Shown: positions 25,917 through 34,469 of the stretch, piece by piece | Numbering within the stretch: position 1 is the first letter of the stretch | Layout of the letters: each line of letters starts with the position of its first letter | DNA from: Thermoprotei archaeon | GTDB taxonomy: Archaea; Thermoproteota; Thermoprotei; Thermofilales; B15-G2 | Reading direction: 5' to 3' | Assembly (NCBI GenBank): GCA_003650815.1 | Contig: QMSB01000007.1 | Coordinates: 1-40,512, forward strand | DNA length: 40,512 nt | Translations under genes and position numbers: made by a program | The notes under the pieces: generated by a model | What the model was told of the DNA's origin: nothing | What the model saw: the letters and a program-made list of their open reading frames with translations, nothing else | The model's database searches: none

Positions 25917-26225
25917 ATGATAGGTATAGAACACTTTCTCTTTCAAGTAAGCGTAGGGGGATTACTAGGATTCGCTACGGGCTATGCTGTCAAGAAAATA
26001 GCAAAGCTAGCCATACTCGTGCTGGGAATATTCACGGCGATTCTCCTATACTTAGAGTACAGCGGGGTCATAACAATAAACTACGCTAAACTCACTGAAA
26101 TTATGTATAATATGTGGCAAGTAGTATCAGCTAAGGCGCAGGGAATGCAAAGCTACGTAGCCTCACACATACCTTTCGCCGCTAGCTTCATACCAGGCTT
26201 CATCATAGGATTTAAGAAAGGCTAA
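25917..26225 (+). CDS. FUN14-family small membrane protein
   Basis: This 102-residue membrane protein matches FUN14-type proteins: an N-terminal glycine-rich helix (VSVGGLLGFATGYAVKKIAK), a second helix (LAILVLGIFTAILLYLEYSG), a loop with VITINYAKLTEIM and a C-terminal helix with a glycine-rich end (SFIPGFIIGFKKG). The family is widespread in archaea with unknown function; eukaryotic members act in mitochondria. It is the last plus-strand gene of this block and shares a 4-bp tail-to-tail overlap with the glycerate kinase gene (CTAA, both stop codons). The link to the preceding operon may be only positional. Confidence 0.82.
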   Translation: MIGIEHFLFQVSVGGLLGFATGYAVKKIAKLAILVLGIFTAILLYLEYSGVITINYAKLTEIMYNMWQVVSAKAQGMQSYVASHIPFAASFIPGFIIGFKKG

Positions 26226-27595
26226 AGAATCACTGCGACCGAAAGATCATTGACATTTGTTCCTGTAGGTCCAGTAAATATTAGATCATCTAGAGACTTG
26301 AAGTACTCGTATGTATTGTTCTCAGACAAATAGGCGTATGGATCTAGTCCAGTAGCAAGCCCTCTGTCAACAGTCTGTCCATCGCATACTGCTCCGGCAG
26401 CATCAGTAACACCGTCTATTCCATCACTCCCAAGAGAAGCAAAGGCCACATCGGACACACTTTTCACGCCTAGAGCAAAGCCTAAGACAAGTTCCTGGTT
26501 TCTTCCTCCCTTTCCTTTCCCGACAACAGTCACAGTAGTTTCTCCCCCAGCAAGAATAGCACAAGGTCTAGAGACAGGCTCGCCATAAAATCTCGCTTCC
26601 TTAGCAATCGACGCCAAAACCCTACCCACGTGTCTAGCTTCTCCCTCCAGGAAAGATGTGAGCATAAGAACGTTTAAAGAAAGCTCTCTAGCTTTCTCCG
26701 CCATTTTATTAAGCGATATCCTATTACTAGCTACTATCACATTGAAAACCCTCTCGAAGATAGGGTCCCCAGGCTTAGGAGTCTCGTCTACTTCACCTCT
26801 CACACCTTTTTCTAAGAAGTTTCTCACACTACTCGGAACAGACTCCCAAAAACCGTATCTCTTCAAAACTTCTACAGCATCCTTAAATGTCGAAGGATCG
26901 GGTGCAGTGGGCCCAGAGGCTATGTACTCTATGGGATCGCCTACAACATCGGAAATTATCAGACTGAGCACAGTGGCTGGAAAAGCTCTCTTAGCGAGAA
27001 ACCCTCCCTTAACTTCAGACAAATGCTTCCTAACAGTATTCACCTCAACTATGTTCGCTCCGCTCTTGAGCAAAAGCTCAGTTAGCAGCCTAATATCGTC
27101 TAGTTCTAGTTTACCACGAGGCTTAGTAAGTAGCGCAGAGCCGCCGCCAGAAATAAGACATATTATCAGAGTATCTGGACGAGCATTACTCTCGACTAAA
27201 TTCAGCAGCTCCTCAGCAGCCACCACATTACGCGGTGAAGGTACTGGATGATCGGCCTCAACTAACCTGATTTTTCTACACGAATACTTCCTGGAATATC
27301 CTCTTGGAACAATAACGAGGCCACATTCTATTTTCTCCGAAAGAATCTCTTCAAGAGCCTCTGCCATCCCTCCGGAAGCTTTTCCAGCACCTACGACAAT
27401 TATCTTTCTATAATCACTTAAACTAAGCCTTAGGTCTCCTGGAGAGATAAAGAGCTTTTCTTCATGAATGCTCATACTTTTCCTAACAGCTGTAGAAGGG
27501 TCAGCAGCCTTAAGTCCAGCCTCAAGAATTTCGAGAATCTTTCTCCTAGCCTCGATCTCGCCGTGCTCAAGTAAGCTATCCTTATTTAAAATCAT
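26222..27595 (-). CDS. Glycerate 2-kinase, MOFRL family
   Basis: This 457-residue enzyme is of the GckA/MOFRL type, which phosphorylates D-glycerate to 2-phosphoglycerate in the non-phosphorylative or semi-phosphorylative Entner-Doudoroff route of archaea and in serine-linked metabolism. Motifs seen are VVGAGKASGGMAEAL near residue 69, LISGGGSALL near 150, HLSEVKGGFLAKRAFPA in the middle, and the MOFRL segment GGETTVTVVGKGKGGRNQEL with LASLGSDGIDGVTDAAGA near the C-terminus. Length is typical. It is monocistronic, with an AT-rich promoter region (about 27615-27625) upstream. Confidence 0.95.
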   Translation of the reverse strand: MILNKDSLLEHGEIEARRKILEILEAGLKAADPSTAVRKSMSIHEEKLFISPGDLRLSLSDYRKIIVVGAGKASGGMAEALEEILSEKIECGLVIVPRGYSRKYSCRKIRLVEADHPVPSPRNVVAAEELLNLVESNARPDTLIICLISGGGSALLTKPRGKLELDDIRLLTELLLKSGANIVEVNTVRKHLSEVKGGFLAKRAFPATVLSLIISDVVGDPIEYIASGPTAPDPSTFKDAVEVLKRYGFWESVPSSVRNFLEKGVRGEVDETPKPGDPIFERVFNVIVASNRISLNKMAEKARELSLNVLMLTSFLEGEARHVGRVLASIAKEARFYGEPVSRPCAILAGGETTVTVVGKGKGGRNQELVLGFALGVKSVSDVAFASLGSDGIDGVTDAAGAVCDGQTVDRGLATGLDPYAYLSENNTYEYFKSLDDLIFTGPTGTNVNDLSVAVIL

Positions 27596-27685
27596 CGAAG
27601 TTCTGTAACCCGAAATAATATAAGTACTTCTCCCCTACAAACAGCCACACAGTATTTCAGAACCTCCGTTCAACATACCAGAAAT

Positions 27686-27727
27686 TTTTATAATAAAGTG
27701 AAAGAAGCTAGAGATGGTGAGTAGCAC
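27686..27727 (+). promoter_or_regulatory. Promoter and ribosome site of the beta-helix transferase gene
   Basis: TTTTTATAAT (27686-27695) is a TATA element about 38 bp from the ATG at 27728. The leader contains GGTGAG (27716-27721), a Shine-Dalgarno-like sequence 6 bp before the start. This gene is one of few here with a clear leader and ribosome site. Confidence 0.45.
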
Positions 27728-29026
27728 ATGTATATAGCTTTATTTGAGGACACAGACTATGACTTTCTCTACCCTCTAACACATATGCGCCCAGCCTATG
27801 CCCTGAGAATAGGAGTCTACTCTCTAATAGATAGAGTAACTAAGCTAGCTGAAGATAAGGTCTTCCTCTACATGAGAGACTACTTAATAAAATACTTCGA
27901 GTGGAGACTAAATCACGAAGGATACAAAAACATTTACATAAACAAAGAAGTCGACGAAGAAACATTATTCATAAACGGTAAAATAGTCTTTGACGAAAAC
28001 TTCGAAAAACTGCTAAGTAGCCTAAAGGAAAGAAAAGGAAACTACATTGTATACAAAGACAACGAAGTAGTAGCCCTAAAAGCCTCAAGCGACTTAGCAC
28101 GAGAACTCTCAGAGTACTTCACGAAACCAGTCTCCCCAGAGGTCTTTGAAGCAGTTAAAGAGAAAGTAGAGAAAATAGAAGCACCCGACATAAAGCTAGT
28201 GAGGTTCCCATGGGACGTAATTAAAGTAAACTCCGAAATGATAGCGAGAGACCTGAAAGCATATTATGGAAAAGAGTGGGAGACATCAGCTGACGTCAAG
28301 ATAATCGGGGACCCGAAGAACGTTTACATAGGCAAAGACGTAGAAATAGAGCCATATGTCGTAATAGAGGCCAGGACAGGACCAGTCTACATAGGAGACG
28401 GCACTAAAGTCCAGGCAGGAGCTAGAATAGAGGGCCCAACATACATAGGCAAAGACACTATAATTGTAGGAGGTGCGCAAGTCAGAGAAGGAAGCAATAT
28501 CGGAGATGTATGTAGAGTAGGCGGAGAATTCGAAGAATCCGTAATGCACGGTTTCTCGAACAAGTATCACGCAGGCTTCATAGGACACGCGTATGTCTGC
28601 GAGTGGGTAAACATTGGCGCTATGACAACAAACAGCGACTTAAAGAACACCTATGGAACAGTCAGACTGACAATAAGAGGACAGAAAATAGACACTGGCA
28701 TGAAGAAAGTAGGATGTTTCATAGGAGATATGGCTAAGACTTCTATTGGCGCTTACATATATACTGGAAAAAGAATAGGAATAGCCTCCCAGATACACGG
28801 CTACATAACATCCGACGTCCCGTCTTTCACATTCTACGCGAAGTCTCTCGGAGGAGTACTAGTAGAGCTCTACATAGACTCCGTCATAGAAACACAGCGC
28901 AGAATGAAAGCCAGAAGAAAACAGCCGCTACCCCCAGAGGAAGCCGAACTAATACGAAAACTATTTGAGCTAACGGCTCCTGAGAGAGAAAAGGCAGGCG
29001 TGAAAAAGGGTAGAATATCGCTCTAA
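27728..29026 (+). CDS. Sugar nucleotidyl/acetyltransferase-like left-handed beta-helix protein
   Basis: This 432-residue protein resembles the TIGR03991 group of GlmU-like enzymes (UDP-N-acetylglucosamine diphosphorylase/glucosamine-1-phosphate acetyltransferase relatives). The N-terminus MYIALFEDTDYDFLYPLTHM followed by RPAYALRIG is characteristic. Residues about 195-345 form hexapeptide repeats of the left-handed beta-helix (VYIGKDVEIEPYVVIEA, VYIGDGTKVQAGARIEGP, TYIGKDTIIVGGAQV), with the insertion HGFSNKYHAGFIGHAYV and EWVNIGAMTTNSDL. The C-terminal 60 residues are basic and helical. It probably helps make nucleotide-activated sugars for glycans on surface proteins, in keeping with the isomerase and the surface protein downstream. 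Confidence 0.88.
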   Translation: MYIALFEDTDYDFLYPLTHMRPAYALRIGVYSLIDRVTKLAEDKVFLYMRDYLIKYFEWRLNHEGYKNIYINKEVDEETLFINGKIVFDENFEKLLSSLKERKGNYIVYKDNEVVALKASSDLARELSEYFTKPVSPEVFEAVKEKVEKIEAPDIKLVRFPWDVIKVNSEMIARDLKAYYGKEWETSADVKIIGDPKNVYIGKDVEIEPYVVIEARTGPVYIGDGTKVQAGARIEGPTYIGKDTIIVGGAQVREGSNIGDVCRVGGEFEESVMHGFSNKYHAGFIGHAYVCEWVNIGAMTTNSDLKNTYGTVRLTIRGQKIDTGMKKVGCFIGDMAKTSIGAYIYTGKRIGIASQIHGYITSDVPSFTFYAKSLGGVLVELYIDSVIETQRRMKARRKQPLPPEEAELIRKLFELTAPEREKAGVKKGRISL

Positions 29027-29040
29027 ACTACTTTAAGATA

Positions 29041-29073
29041 AGTATTTATTTTCCTCAACACTTTTTATACTCG
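29041..29073 (+). promoter_or_regulatory. Leaderless promoter of surface-protein gene
   Basis: AAGTATTTATTTTCC has its centre near 29048, about 26 bp before the ATG at 29074, as for a leaderless archaeal transcript. Confidence 0.45.
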
Positions 29074-29772
29074 ATGAGAATTAAACTCTCGTTAATAATC
29101 CTCGCAGTACTCGTATTAATTATACCTTTTGCTCAAGCTCAGCCATTTATCTCAACTCCATCAAAAACACCTTTAGCGGGAGCTAAAGTTAAAGTAACAT
29201 ACGTCACTGGAGAAAGCTTTGAAGCAACACTAGATTCTGAAGGACGTCTAGTCTTAACGAACGTCCCACTAGGTAAAGTAAATGTGACAATACTAGAGTG
29301 GAAGGGAGTCCCCATAGGAGTAACGTATCTAGTTACCTACAAGAACCCAGTGATAGTCTGTAAGGAAATAGGTAAACTCGAAGTAAAAGTCGTAGGTGCG
29401 AGAGGACAGGAAATAAAGGGCGCTACCGTGGCAATACTTTACGAAAACAAAGTAATTGAGACAGGGACAACAGACACAGCTGGAACATATATGACAGAAC
29501 TACCTCAAGCAAAGTACAAAGTTAAAGCAACATACGGAGGGAAAACAGCTGAAGGAGAAGTAGAAGTCGTAGGTAGCGAAACAGCAAAAATAACACTTCA
29601 GCTCGACATCTTCGTCACATTAGCTGGCTGGAGCATGACACTACCAGAGTTCATAGGCCTTATAATACTAGTGATAGTAGTGATCATAGCACTAGTTATA
29701 ATAGCCTACGAGTACTCAATATGGCGCAGAAAGAAACTAGCAAAAGCTCTAGTAACTCCTTCAACTAGGTAA
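29074..29772 (+). CDS. Membrane-anchored surface protein with Ig-like/CarboxypepD_reg-type repeats
   Basis: This 232-residue protein has a signal peptide (about 1-22, ending AQAQP), two beta-sandwich units (about 30-90 and 105-175), a membrane helix (about 193-213) and a basic tail (SIWRRKKLAKALV). Both units carry the pattern of carboxypeptidase-regulatory/DUF4198-like folds: GAKVKVTYVTGESFEATLDS with GRLVLTNVPLGKVNVTI, and GATVAILYENKVIETGTTDT with GTYMTELPQAKYKVKATYG. Such domains usually support or link other domains at the cell surface. It shares its plan with the products at 7399-8373, 13122-15353 and 35599-37764. Partner proteins are unknown. Confidence 0.8.
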   Translation: MRIKLSLIILAVLVLIIPFAQAQPFISTPSKTPLAGAKVKVTYVTGESFEATLDSEGRLVLTNVPLGKVNVTILEWKGVPIGVTYLVTYKNPVIVCKEIGKLEVKVVGARGQEIKGATVAILYENKVIETGTTDTAGTYMTELPQAKYKVKATYGGKTAEGEVEVVGSETAKITLQLDIFVTLAGWSMTLPEFIGLIILVIVVIIALVIIAYEYSIWRRKKLAKALVTPSTR

Positions 29773-29822
29773 CCAACCATCAAATTAATTAACAATTTAT
29801 TTACCTGTTACTTAGATGCTAT

Positions 29823-30920
29823 ATGAGCCAGTTTAAATATAGGGCCGACACTGAAGGAATGCTGAACACATACCTCGACTGGTATAAACAAGCCGAGTAT
29901 ATTCTTTCCCTCAAACCTTCTTTACCAGATAAATTCAAAACCTCTAAAGGAGCCCGAGAATATCACAGACCACAGCACATCATAATATGTGGTTTAGGAG
30001 GATCAGGAATAGCAGGAGACCTCGTAAAAGACGCTCTAGGTAACGAGATAAAAGTCCCAATAGAAATAGTCAAAGAATATACGCTCCCCTCATATGCGGG
30101 AGAAGAAACACTAGTCATCGCAGTAAGCTACTCAGGAAACACCGAAGAAACTCTCTCATGCTACGTAGAAGCAGTAGAGAAAAACTGCATGATAGCCAGC
30201 ATTTCCTCCGGAGGCTACCTCAAAAAATTCTCTGAAAAAACAGGAGCTCTCCACATAGACCTAATGTCAGGATACCAGCCGAGAGCGTCACTTCCGCAAC
30301 TCCTTTTCGCCATACTGAAAACCCTTGAAACACTTAAAATAGTCTCAGGACAGCCCTACGCAGAAGTAATCCAAGTACTAAGAGAAAACAAGACAAATTT
30401 CTCCCCCGAAAACGAGCAAAATAAAGCAAAAGAGCTCGCAGAAAAACTATACAGAAAAATACCAGTCATATACGGGCACAGCTTCTACAAGGGAGTAGCC
30501 ATAAGACTGAAAAACGAGTTCAACGAAAACACCAAAATACCGGCTAAAGCCGAGGTCTTCCCAGAACTAGATCACAACGATATAGTAGGATGGGAAGACA
30601 ACGAACTATCAAAAAACTTCACAGCGATAATACTGAGAAACGAAGAAGAATACATGAAAGAGAGAATAGAAGCAACAATAGACATAATGAAGAAATATGG
30701 CGCAGAAGTCATAGAGCTTAGCAGCAGGGCAGAAACAGTTCTGGCGAAAATAATGGACATCTGCCACTTAGGAGGACTAGCGAGCATATACCTAGCACTA
30801 CTATACGGAAGAGACCCCGCCTTAATAGAACCAATATCACTACTGAAAAAGAGGCTCGGAGAAAAAGTAGGTCTGCAGAAGAAACTACTAGAAAAACTAT
30901 CAAAAACAGTATCTCAATAA
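29823..30920 (+). CDS. Bifunctional phosphoglucose/phosphomannose isomerase
   Basis: This 365-residue SIS-domain enzyme interconverts glucose-6-phosphate or mannose-6-phosphate with fructose-6-phosphate, as characterised for the crenarchaeal PGI/PMI family. The first SIS domain shows IICGLGGSGIAGDLVKD near residue 56 and IAVSYSGNTEETLSCYVEA near 100. The second carries KNEFNENTKIPAKAEVFPEL and DHNDIVGWE (about residue 250), matching the catalytic Glu/His region of the family. A TATA-like element (about 29795-29803) lies about 24 bp before the ATG, so it is probably leaderless. It directly precedes the HemK-like gene. Confidence 0.93.
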   Translation: MSQFKYRADTEGMLNTYLDWYKQAEYILSLKPSLPDKFKTSKGAREYHRPQHIIICGLGGSGIAGDLVKDALGNEIKVPIEIVKEYTLPSYAGEETLVIAVSYSGNTEETLSCYVEAVEKNCMIASISSGGYLKKFSEKTGALHIDLMSGYQPRASLPQLLFAILKTLETLKIVSGQPYAEVIQVLRENKTNFSPENEQNKAKELAEKLYRKIPVIYGHSFYKGVAIRLKNEFNENTKIPAKAEVFPELDHNDIVGWEDNELSKNFTAIILRNEEEYMKERIEATIDIMKKYGAEVIELSSRAETVLAKIMDICHLGGLASIYLALLYGRDPALIEPISLLKKRLGEKVGLQKKLLEKLSKTVSQ

Positions 30921-31502
30921 ATGAAAATAGATAAATTCGATATAAAAATATTTAATAGTGTTTACCCTCCCTCAGAAGACACATACCTTCTATATGACAA
31001 CATAGAAACAAAAGCCTCAAAAGCAGTCGAAGCATGCTGTGGAACAGGAATCATTACCCTTAAAATAGCCGACAAAGGAGCATATGTAATATCAACAGAT
31101 ATAAACCTTCAAGCATGCCTCAACACAGTAGCCAATGCGAAAGCAAACAACCTTTTCGATAAAATAGACGTAATCTGCACAGACCTCCTACTAGCCCTAA
31201 GAAAAGGAGCAAAAATAGACTTAATAGCATGCAACCCACCATATCTCCCCTGCGAACCAAAAGACCTTGAAGACCTAGCAGTATGCGGAGGAAAAGAAGG
31301 CTACGAAACAGCACTAAGACTAATACACATGTACCATGAACTCTTCCAAGGAAAATGCACTCTATACCTAGTAGTCTCAAGCCGAACAAACCTAAACAAA
31401 ATACTAGCCGAGCTAAAGAAGTTAAAGCTGAATATAAGAATAATAGCTAAAAAAGACCTACAGTTTTTTGAAACACTCTATTTATTAAGAATTCAAAGTT
31501 AA
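30921..31502 (+). CDS. HemK/Mtq2-like SAM-dependent methyltransferase
   Basis: This 193-residue methyltransferase resembles archaeal HemK/Mtq2 enzymes, which methylate the Gln of the GGQ motif of release factor aRF1, usually with a Trm112 partner. The N-terminus YPPSEDTYLLYD is characteristic. SAM motif I is AVEACCGTGIITLKIA, the acidic ribose contact is STDIN, and the catalytic NPPY tetrapeptide is in LIACNPPYLP (about residues 98-107). Motif I has Cys-Cys in place of the usual xGxG opening. The ATG follows the isomerase stop codon with no gap, so the two are cotranscribed even though their roles look unrelated. Confidence 0.88.
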   Translation: MKIDKFDIKIFNSVYPPSEDTYLLYDNIETKASKAVEACCGTGIITLKIADKGAYVISTDINLQACLNTVANAKANNLFDKIDVICTDLLLALRKGAKIDLIACNPPYLPCEPKDLEDLAVCGGKEGYETALRLIHMYHELFQGKCTLYLVVSSRTNLNKILAELKKLKLNIRIIAKKDLQFFETLYLLRIQS

Positions 31503-31549
31503 ATAGTAAAGGATAATAAGAACTGATTAGCTAAGAACAATCTAACTTA

Positions 31550-33055
31550 CTAGTTTCTCTCAACTATTATGTCTACGAAGACAGGACCCTTGATATCTAC
31601 TACTCCCTGTTTTTCATGAATATATTTGAGTACATTCGACGAGATTCTAATATTAGCGTCAGCTGGGCCCTCAACCCATCTTACTCGCAACCACCCAGAC
31701 TCACCATCCTCTACGAGTCTAGCAAACTTCTTGACAATGAAGTCTATGTAACGTCCAACATAAACACCCTCATGTTCCTCTAAGCTGCTAATAATATTGC
31801 CCCTATGCACATAGATCCTGTTAAAGGCTGCTGGACCAGCATAGGGCTTAGGATCAGGCTCATATAAATATATCTTGATCTTATCATCACGGTATACTTC
31901 AAGCTTAAAGGGCCCTGTCTTATCTCTATATTTCTCAATGTTTTTGAGGATTACTTTCTCTAGTTTCTCACCGTAAGATGTTCTAGGAGCTAAAATAGGC
32001 TTTATTCTAGCCGCTATATCTTCATCGCTTATTACTGAGTATAGATAAGGAAATACTAGTACTCTTATGTCATCTACATCATATAGTACCTGAGCTAGCC
32101 GCTCAACACCTATACCGAAGTTGTACACAGGATAGGGGATCTCGTAGTTAGCTAAGGCAATAGGAGAGTAGAGTCCGAAAGTACCTATCTCTTGAAGGTT
32201 GCCACGGTACTCCACGTATACTTCATACTCCTTCCCGTAAGCATAGTACCTCGACGTATCCTTCTTCTTAACAATCTTTACAGAAGACAGCCCTAGATGA
32301 CTCATTATCGACTTAGTTAACTCAACTGCTGCTTCCTCGTTTAAGCTATCGTCAACAACCACAATCGACGCTGAGTGATAGTAGCGTAAATGCTCTTTAT
32401 CTACTCTCTGCTCCCTTCTAAAAACCCAATCGATTGAAAATAGTCTTAGAGGAGGGTCTAAGTACCTGAGCACGCGGCTCAAGGTAATAAACCAGGCAGC
32501 TGTCATGTGACTCCGCAGAGTAGCAGCTAGAGGACTAGGCTTTAACTCAAAGAAGTCTTTAAGAATACTGATAAGCCTCAAGCACTGCTTATCCGATATC
32601 CCTAGCTCCCTCTTTAAAACCTCTATGAGCTCATCCGCCTCTATTTCCCGCTCCCTATACTTTCTTAAAACATTCTTAAGTATATTGAAGTCTATTTCAC
32701 CTACTTCTTTTCTTATCTTATCTATGTATTCTGTACTAAGCCCTATATCTGGTCTCGGCAGTCCCGCCAGAAAATATATTCTGTCGAGAATTACTGGAGC
32801 TTCTGGACCATATTGCTTGTAAACATCTTCTACTGGTATAAATACAGGATTAATGACTTCAGTGAAGCCGAGTGAAAGAAGCTTTTCACGTAAAGTAAAT
32901 ATCAGGTCGACTACTGGGTGAGATTTACCCATGGATTTTACTAAAGGTATTCTTCTGGTAATATCTGGGAATATATCTGAGTATTCTAGCCACAAGTCTT
33001 CGAAACTCTTGTTTTCCCTAAGCTTTTTCCTGATTTCATCTATTGGTAAAACCAT
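31550..33055 (-). CDS. sepS: O-phosphoseryl-tRNA(Cys) synthetase
   Basis: This 501-residue class II synthetase (SepRS) attaches O-phosphoserine to tRNA-Cys as the first step of tRNA-dependent cysteine synthesis. It is related to PheRS-alpha. Visible are LRSHMTAAWFITLSRVL, motif 2 in FSIDWVFRREQRVDKEHLRY and YHSASIVVVDD, and motif 3 in FGIGVERLAQVLYDVDDIRV. The opening FEDLWLEYSDIFPDI and SHPVVDLIFTLREKLLSLGF match the family N-terminus. It is a little shorter than methanogen enzymes (about 530-540 residues). Its start overlaps the upstream pscS gene by 20 bp, so enzyme and partner are made together. Confidence 0.95.
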   Translation of the reverse strand: MVLPIDEIRKKLRENKSFEDLWLEYSDIFPDITRRIPLVKSMGKSHPVVDLIFTLREKLLSLGFTEVINPVFIPVEDVYKQYGPEAPVILDRIYFLAGLPRPDIGLSTEYIDKIRKEVGEIDFNILKNVLRKYREREIEADELIEVLKRELGISDKQCLRLISILKDFFELKPSPLAATLRSHMTAAWFITLSRVLRYLDPPLRLFSIDWVFRREQRVDKEHLRYYHSASIVVVDDSLNEEAAVELTKSIMSHLGLSSVKIVKKKDTSRYYAYGKEYEVYVEYRGNLQEIGTFGLYSPIALANYEIPYPVYNFGIGVERLAQVLYDVDDIRVLVFPYLYSVISDEDIAARIKPILAPRTSYGEKLEKVILKNIEKYRDKTGPFKLEVYRDDKIKIYLYEPDPKPYAGPAAFNRIYVHRGNIISSLEEHEGVYVGRYIDFIVKKFARLVEDGESGWLRVRWVEGPADANIRISSNVLKYIHEKQGVVDIKGPVFVDIIVERN

Positions 33056-34184
33056 ATTTTTCGAACCTCTCCACGATTTCTACCAAAGAATCAACAAAGT
33101 AATTAGCATCCTCTTTTTCTAAAAGATAGGTACTTATCTTCATCCTCTTAGTAATCCCCGGCTTTATTCCAATGATCTTTCTCTTCTTAAGCTCCTTATA
33201 CAGGAAAAAGCGGTCACGTATCTTAACTGATATCTCATAAAGACGCGGTGTCTCAAAGTGCAGCAAATCGTGTCTACGAGGTCTCTCTCCCAGCAATCTG
33301 AACTCTAGCTCTTTTTCAAGCCTGTCAGCCACATACCTTGCTATATTCACTTTAGCGTCCCACTTAACTACTCTCTTCTTTAAGTAGGGAAGAACTTTGA
33401 GAAGACAGATAGCAGGTGCTCCTCTAACAGTACAGCCAAGTAGCTCTACCTCTTTTCCCTCCTTAAACTTACTCTTCCTGAGAACAATCTCTGCTTCTCT
33501 ACCTACTATACCTAGAACTCCAATAGGACCTGTACAAGCCATGCTCTTATGACCTGAGCCGACGACAAAGTCTGCCCCAGTATCTCTAAGCGAAAACTTC
33601 ATTCTGCCAATAGCGTATGCAGCATTGATTAGCACGGGGACTCCGTGACTCTTACAAATATCCACTATCCTCTTCAGCTCAGGTAAATTACCATAATATC
33701 CATCGGGATAAGTGACTAGCGCAAGAAGAGGAGGTTTTCCGTGCTCCCTCTCAACTTCACTAATCTTTTTCTCATAGTCTTCAGCTACCACACAGTACTC
33801 TGGGTGCTCAGTAGTAGCAGTAAAAACTACATCAAGCATACTTCTCTCAGCAGCTAATATACTAGTATAGTGAGCATTGCCGTCAGCAACTACAACAGGA
33901 GCTCTAGCCCCCTTCAGCACATATTCCTTGAACATCGCAAACATCACAGTAAACATTCCCTCTCTCGCACCATGAACTAGCCTAACATAATCACAGTCTA
34001 TAAACTCCTCTAAACTCTCAACAAGCTTCTTTATATTAGGCTTTCTTAACTCATGAAGATCTCCAGTACAGTATAAACATGTAGAATATCCGTCTAAATA
34101 TTCTAAAAGCTCTCTCTTAATTCCATCAGGAACTACTCCACCACTCCTAATAGGATCGACCAAGAGCACCTTCTTCTGTGACAC
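33036..34184 (-). CDS. pscS: Sep-tRNA:Cys-tRNA synthase (SepCysS)
   Basis: This 382-residue PLP enzyme converts phosphoseryl-tRNA-Cys to Cys-tRNA-Cys. The PLP lysine lies in GSGHKSMACTG (about residue 213). Cys36 and Cys39 (STCLYCTGDLHEL) and a third Cys in ELLGCTVRGAPAI (about 250) correspond to the three cysteines that hold the iron-sulfur cluster in the methanogen enzyme, so the cluster-dependent sulfur transfer should be intact. The protein is slightly shorter than the methanogen form at its N-terminus. It is the first gene of the pscS-sepS operon and probably channels tRNA between the two enzymes. The sulfur-donor protein is not in this window. Confidence 0.95.
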   Translation of the reverse strand: MSQKKVLLVDPIRSGGVVPDGIKRELLEYLDGYSTCLYCTGDLHELRKPNIKKLVESLEEFIDCDYVRLVHGAREGMFTVMFAMFKEYVLKGARAPVVVADGNAHYTSILAAERSMLDVVFTATTEHPEYCVVAEDYEKKISEVEREHGKPPLLALVTYPDGYYGNLPELKRIVDICKSHGVPVLINAAYAIGRMKFSLRDTGADFVVGSGHKSMACTGPIGVLGIVGREAEIVLRKSKFKEGKEVELLGCTVRGAPAICLLKVLPYLKKRVVKWDAKVNIARYVADRLEKELEFRLLGERPRRHDLLHFETPRLYEISVKIRDRFFLYKELKKRKIIGIKPGITKRMKISTYLLEKEDANYFVDSLVEIVERFEKYGFTNR

Positions 34185-34290
34185 ATCTGCAGACCACTAC
34201 TACTTCTAGGTAATAAAGATTACGTGCTGAGCTATTACACTTAATGATAGACACAGGAAATGACTACCATAACATGTATATGTGTCAAAA

Positions 34291-34304
34291 AACATAAATA
34301 TTTA
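34291..34304 (+). promoter_or_regulatory. TATA element ahead of possible guide RNA
   Basis: AACATAAATATTTA follows an A-rich stretch that could serve as BRE. Its centre (about 34299) is 26 bp before 34325, where the candidate C box begins. No long ORF starts at that distance. Confidence 0.45.
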
Positions 34305-34320
34305 CCATTAGAGAATTAAA

Positions 34321-34381
34321 GCAGATGATTAGACCAGGCCGGCACTGAATAGTGATGAGCTCCTGCCCCATTAATGATTTT
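34321..34381 (+). ncRNA. Possible C/D box guide RNA
   Basis: In order there are a C-box-like ATGATTA (34325-34331, one mismatch to RTGATGA), a D'-box CTGA (34345-34348), a perfect C'-box GTGATGA (34352-34358) after a 3-nt spacer, and a D-box-like ATGA (34374-34377, one mismatch to CTGA). Guide intervals are 13 and 15 nt, and the D'-C' spacing is typical of archaeal sRNAs of about 55 nt. A TATA element lies at the right distance upstream. The outer C and D boxes are imperfect, no strong terminal stem is visible and I could not name a target, so this remains a candidate. Confidence 0.35.
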
Positions 34382-34426
34382 AGCATCAATAAGTCTTCTA
34401 GTATATTTATGTCAGAGATAGGAAGA

Positions 34427-34436
34427 CCTTATAAGG
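34427..34436 (+). promoter_or_regulatory. TATA palindrome of the M50 protease gene
   Basis: CCTTATAAGG is a perfect 10-bp palindrome that contains a TATA core, about 38 bp before the ATG at 34470. Transcription would start about 12 bp before the start codon. Confidence 0.4.
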
Positions 34437-34469
34437 CAAATCAAATCTATAAGCTTGGGTTAACTGAAA

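Noticed and set aside
26658-27251. A 197-codon plus-strand frame opposite the glycerate kinase gene
   Set aside because: The opposite strand encodes a complete MOFRL glycerate kinase with conserved motifs. This frame is Ser-rich and lacks any recognisable domain, as expected of an antisense shadow.
34185-34469. A tRNA or other structured RNA in the largest gap
   Set aside because: I found no acceptor stem or T-loop GTTCRANNC pattern. Only the C/D box layout fits.
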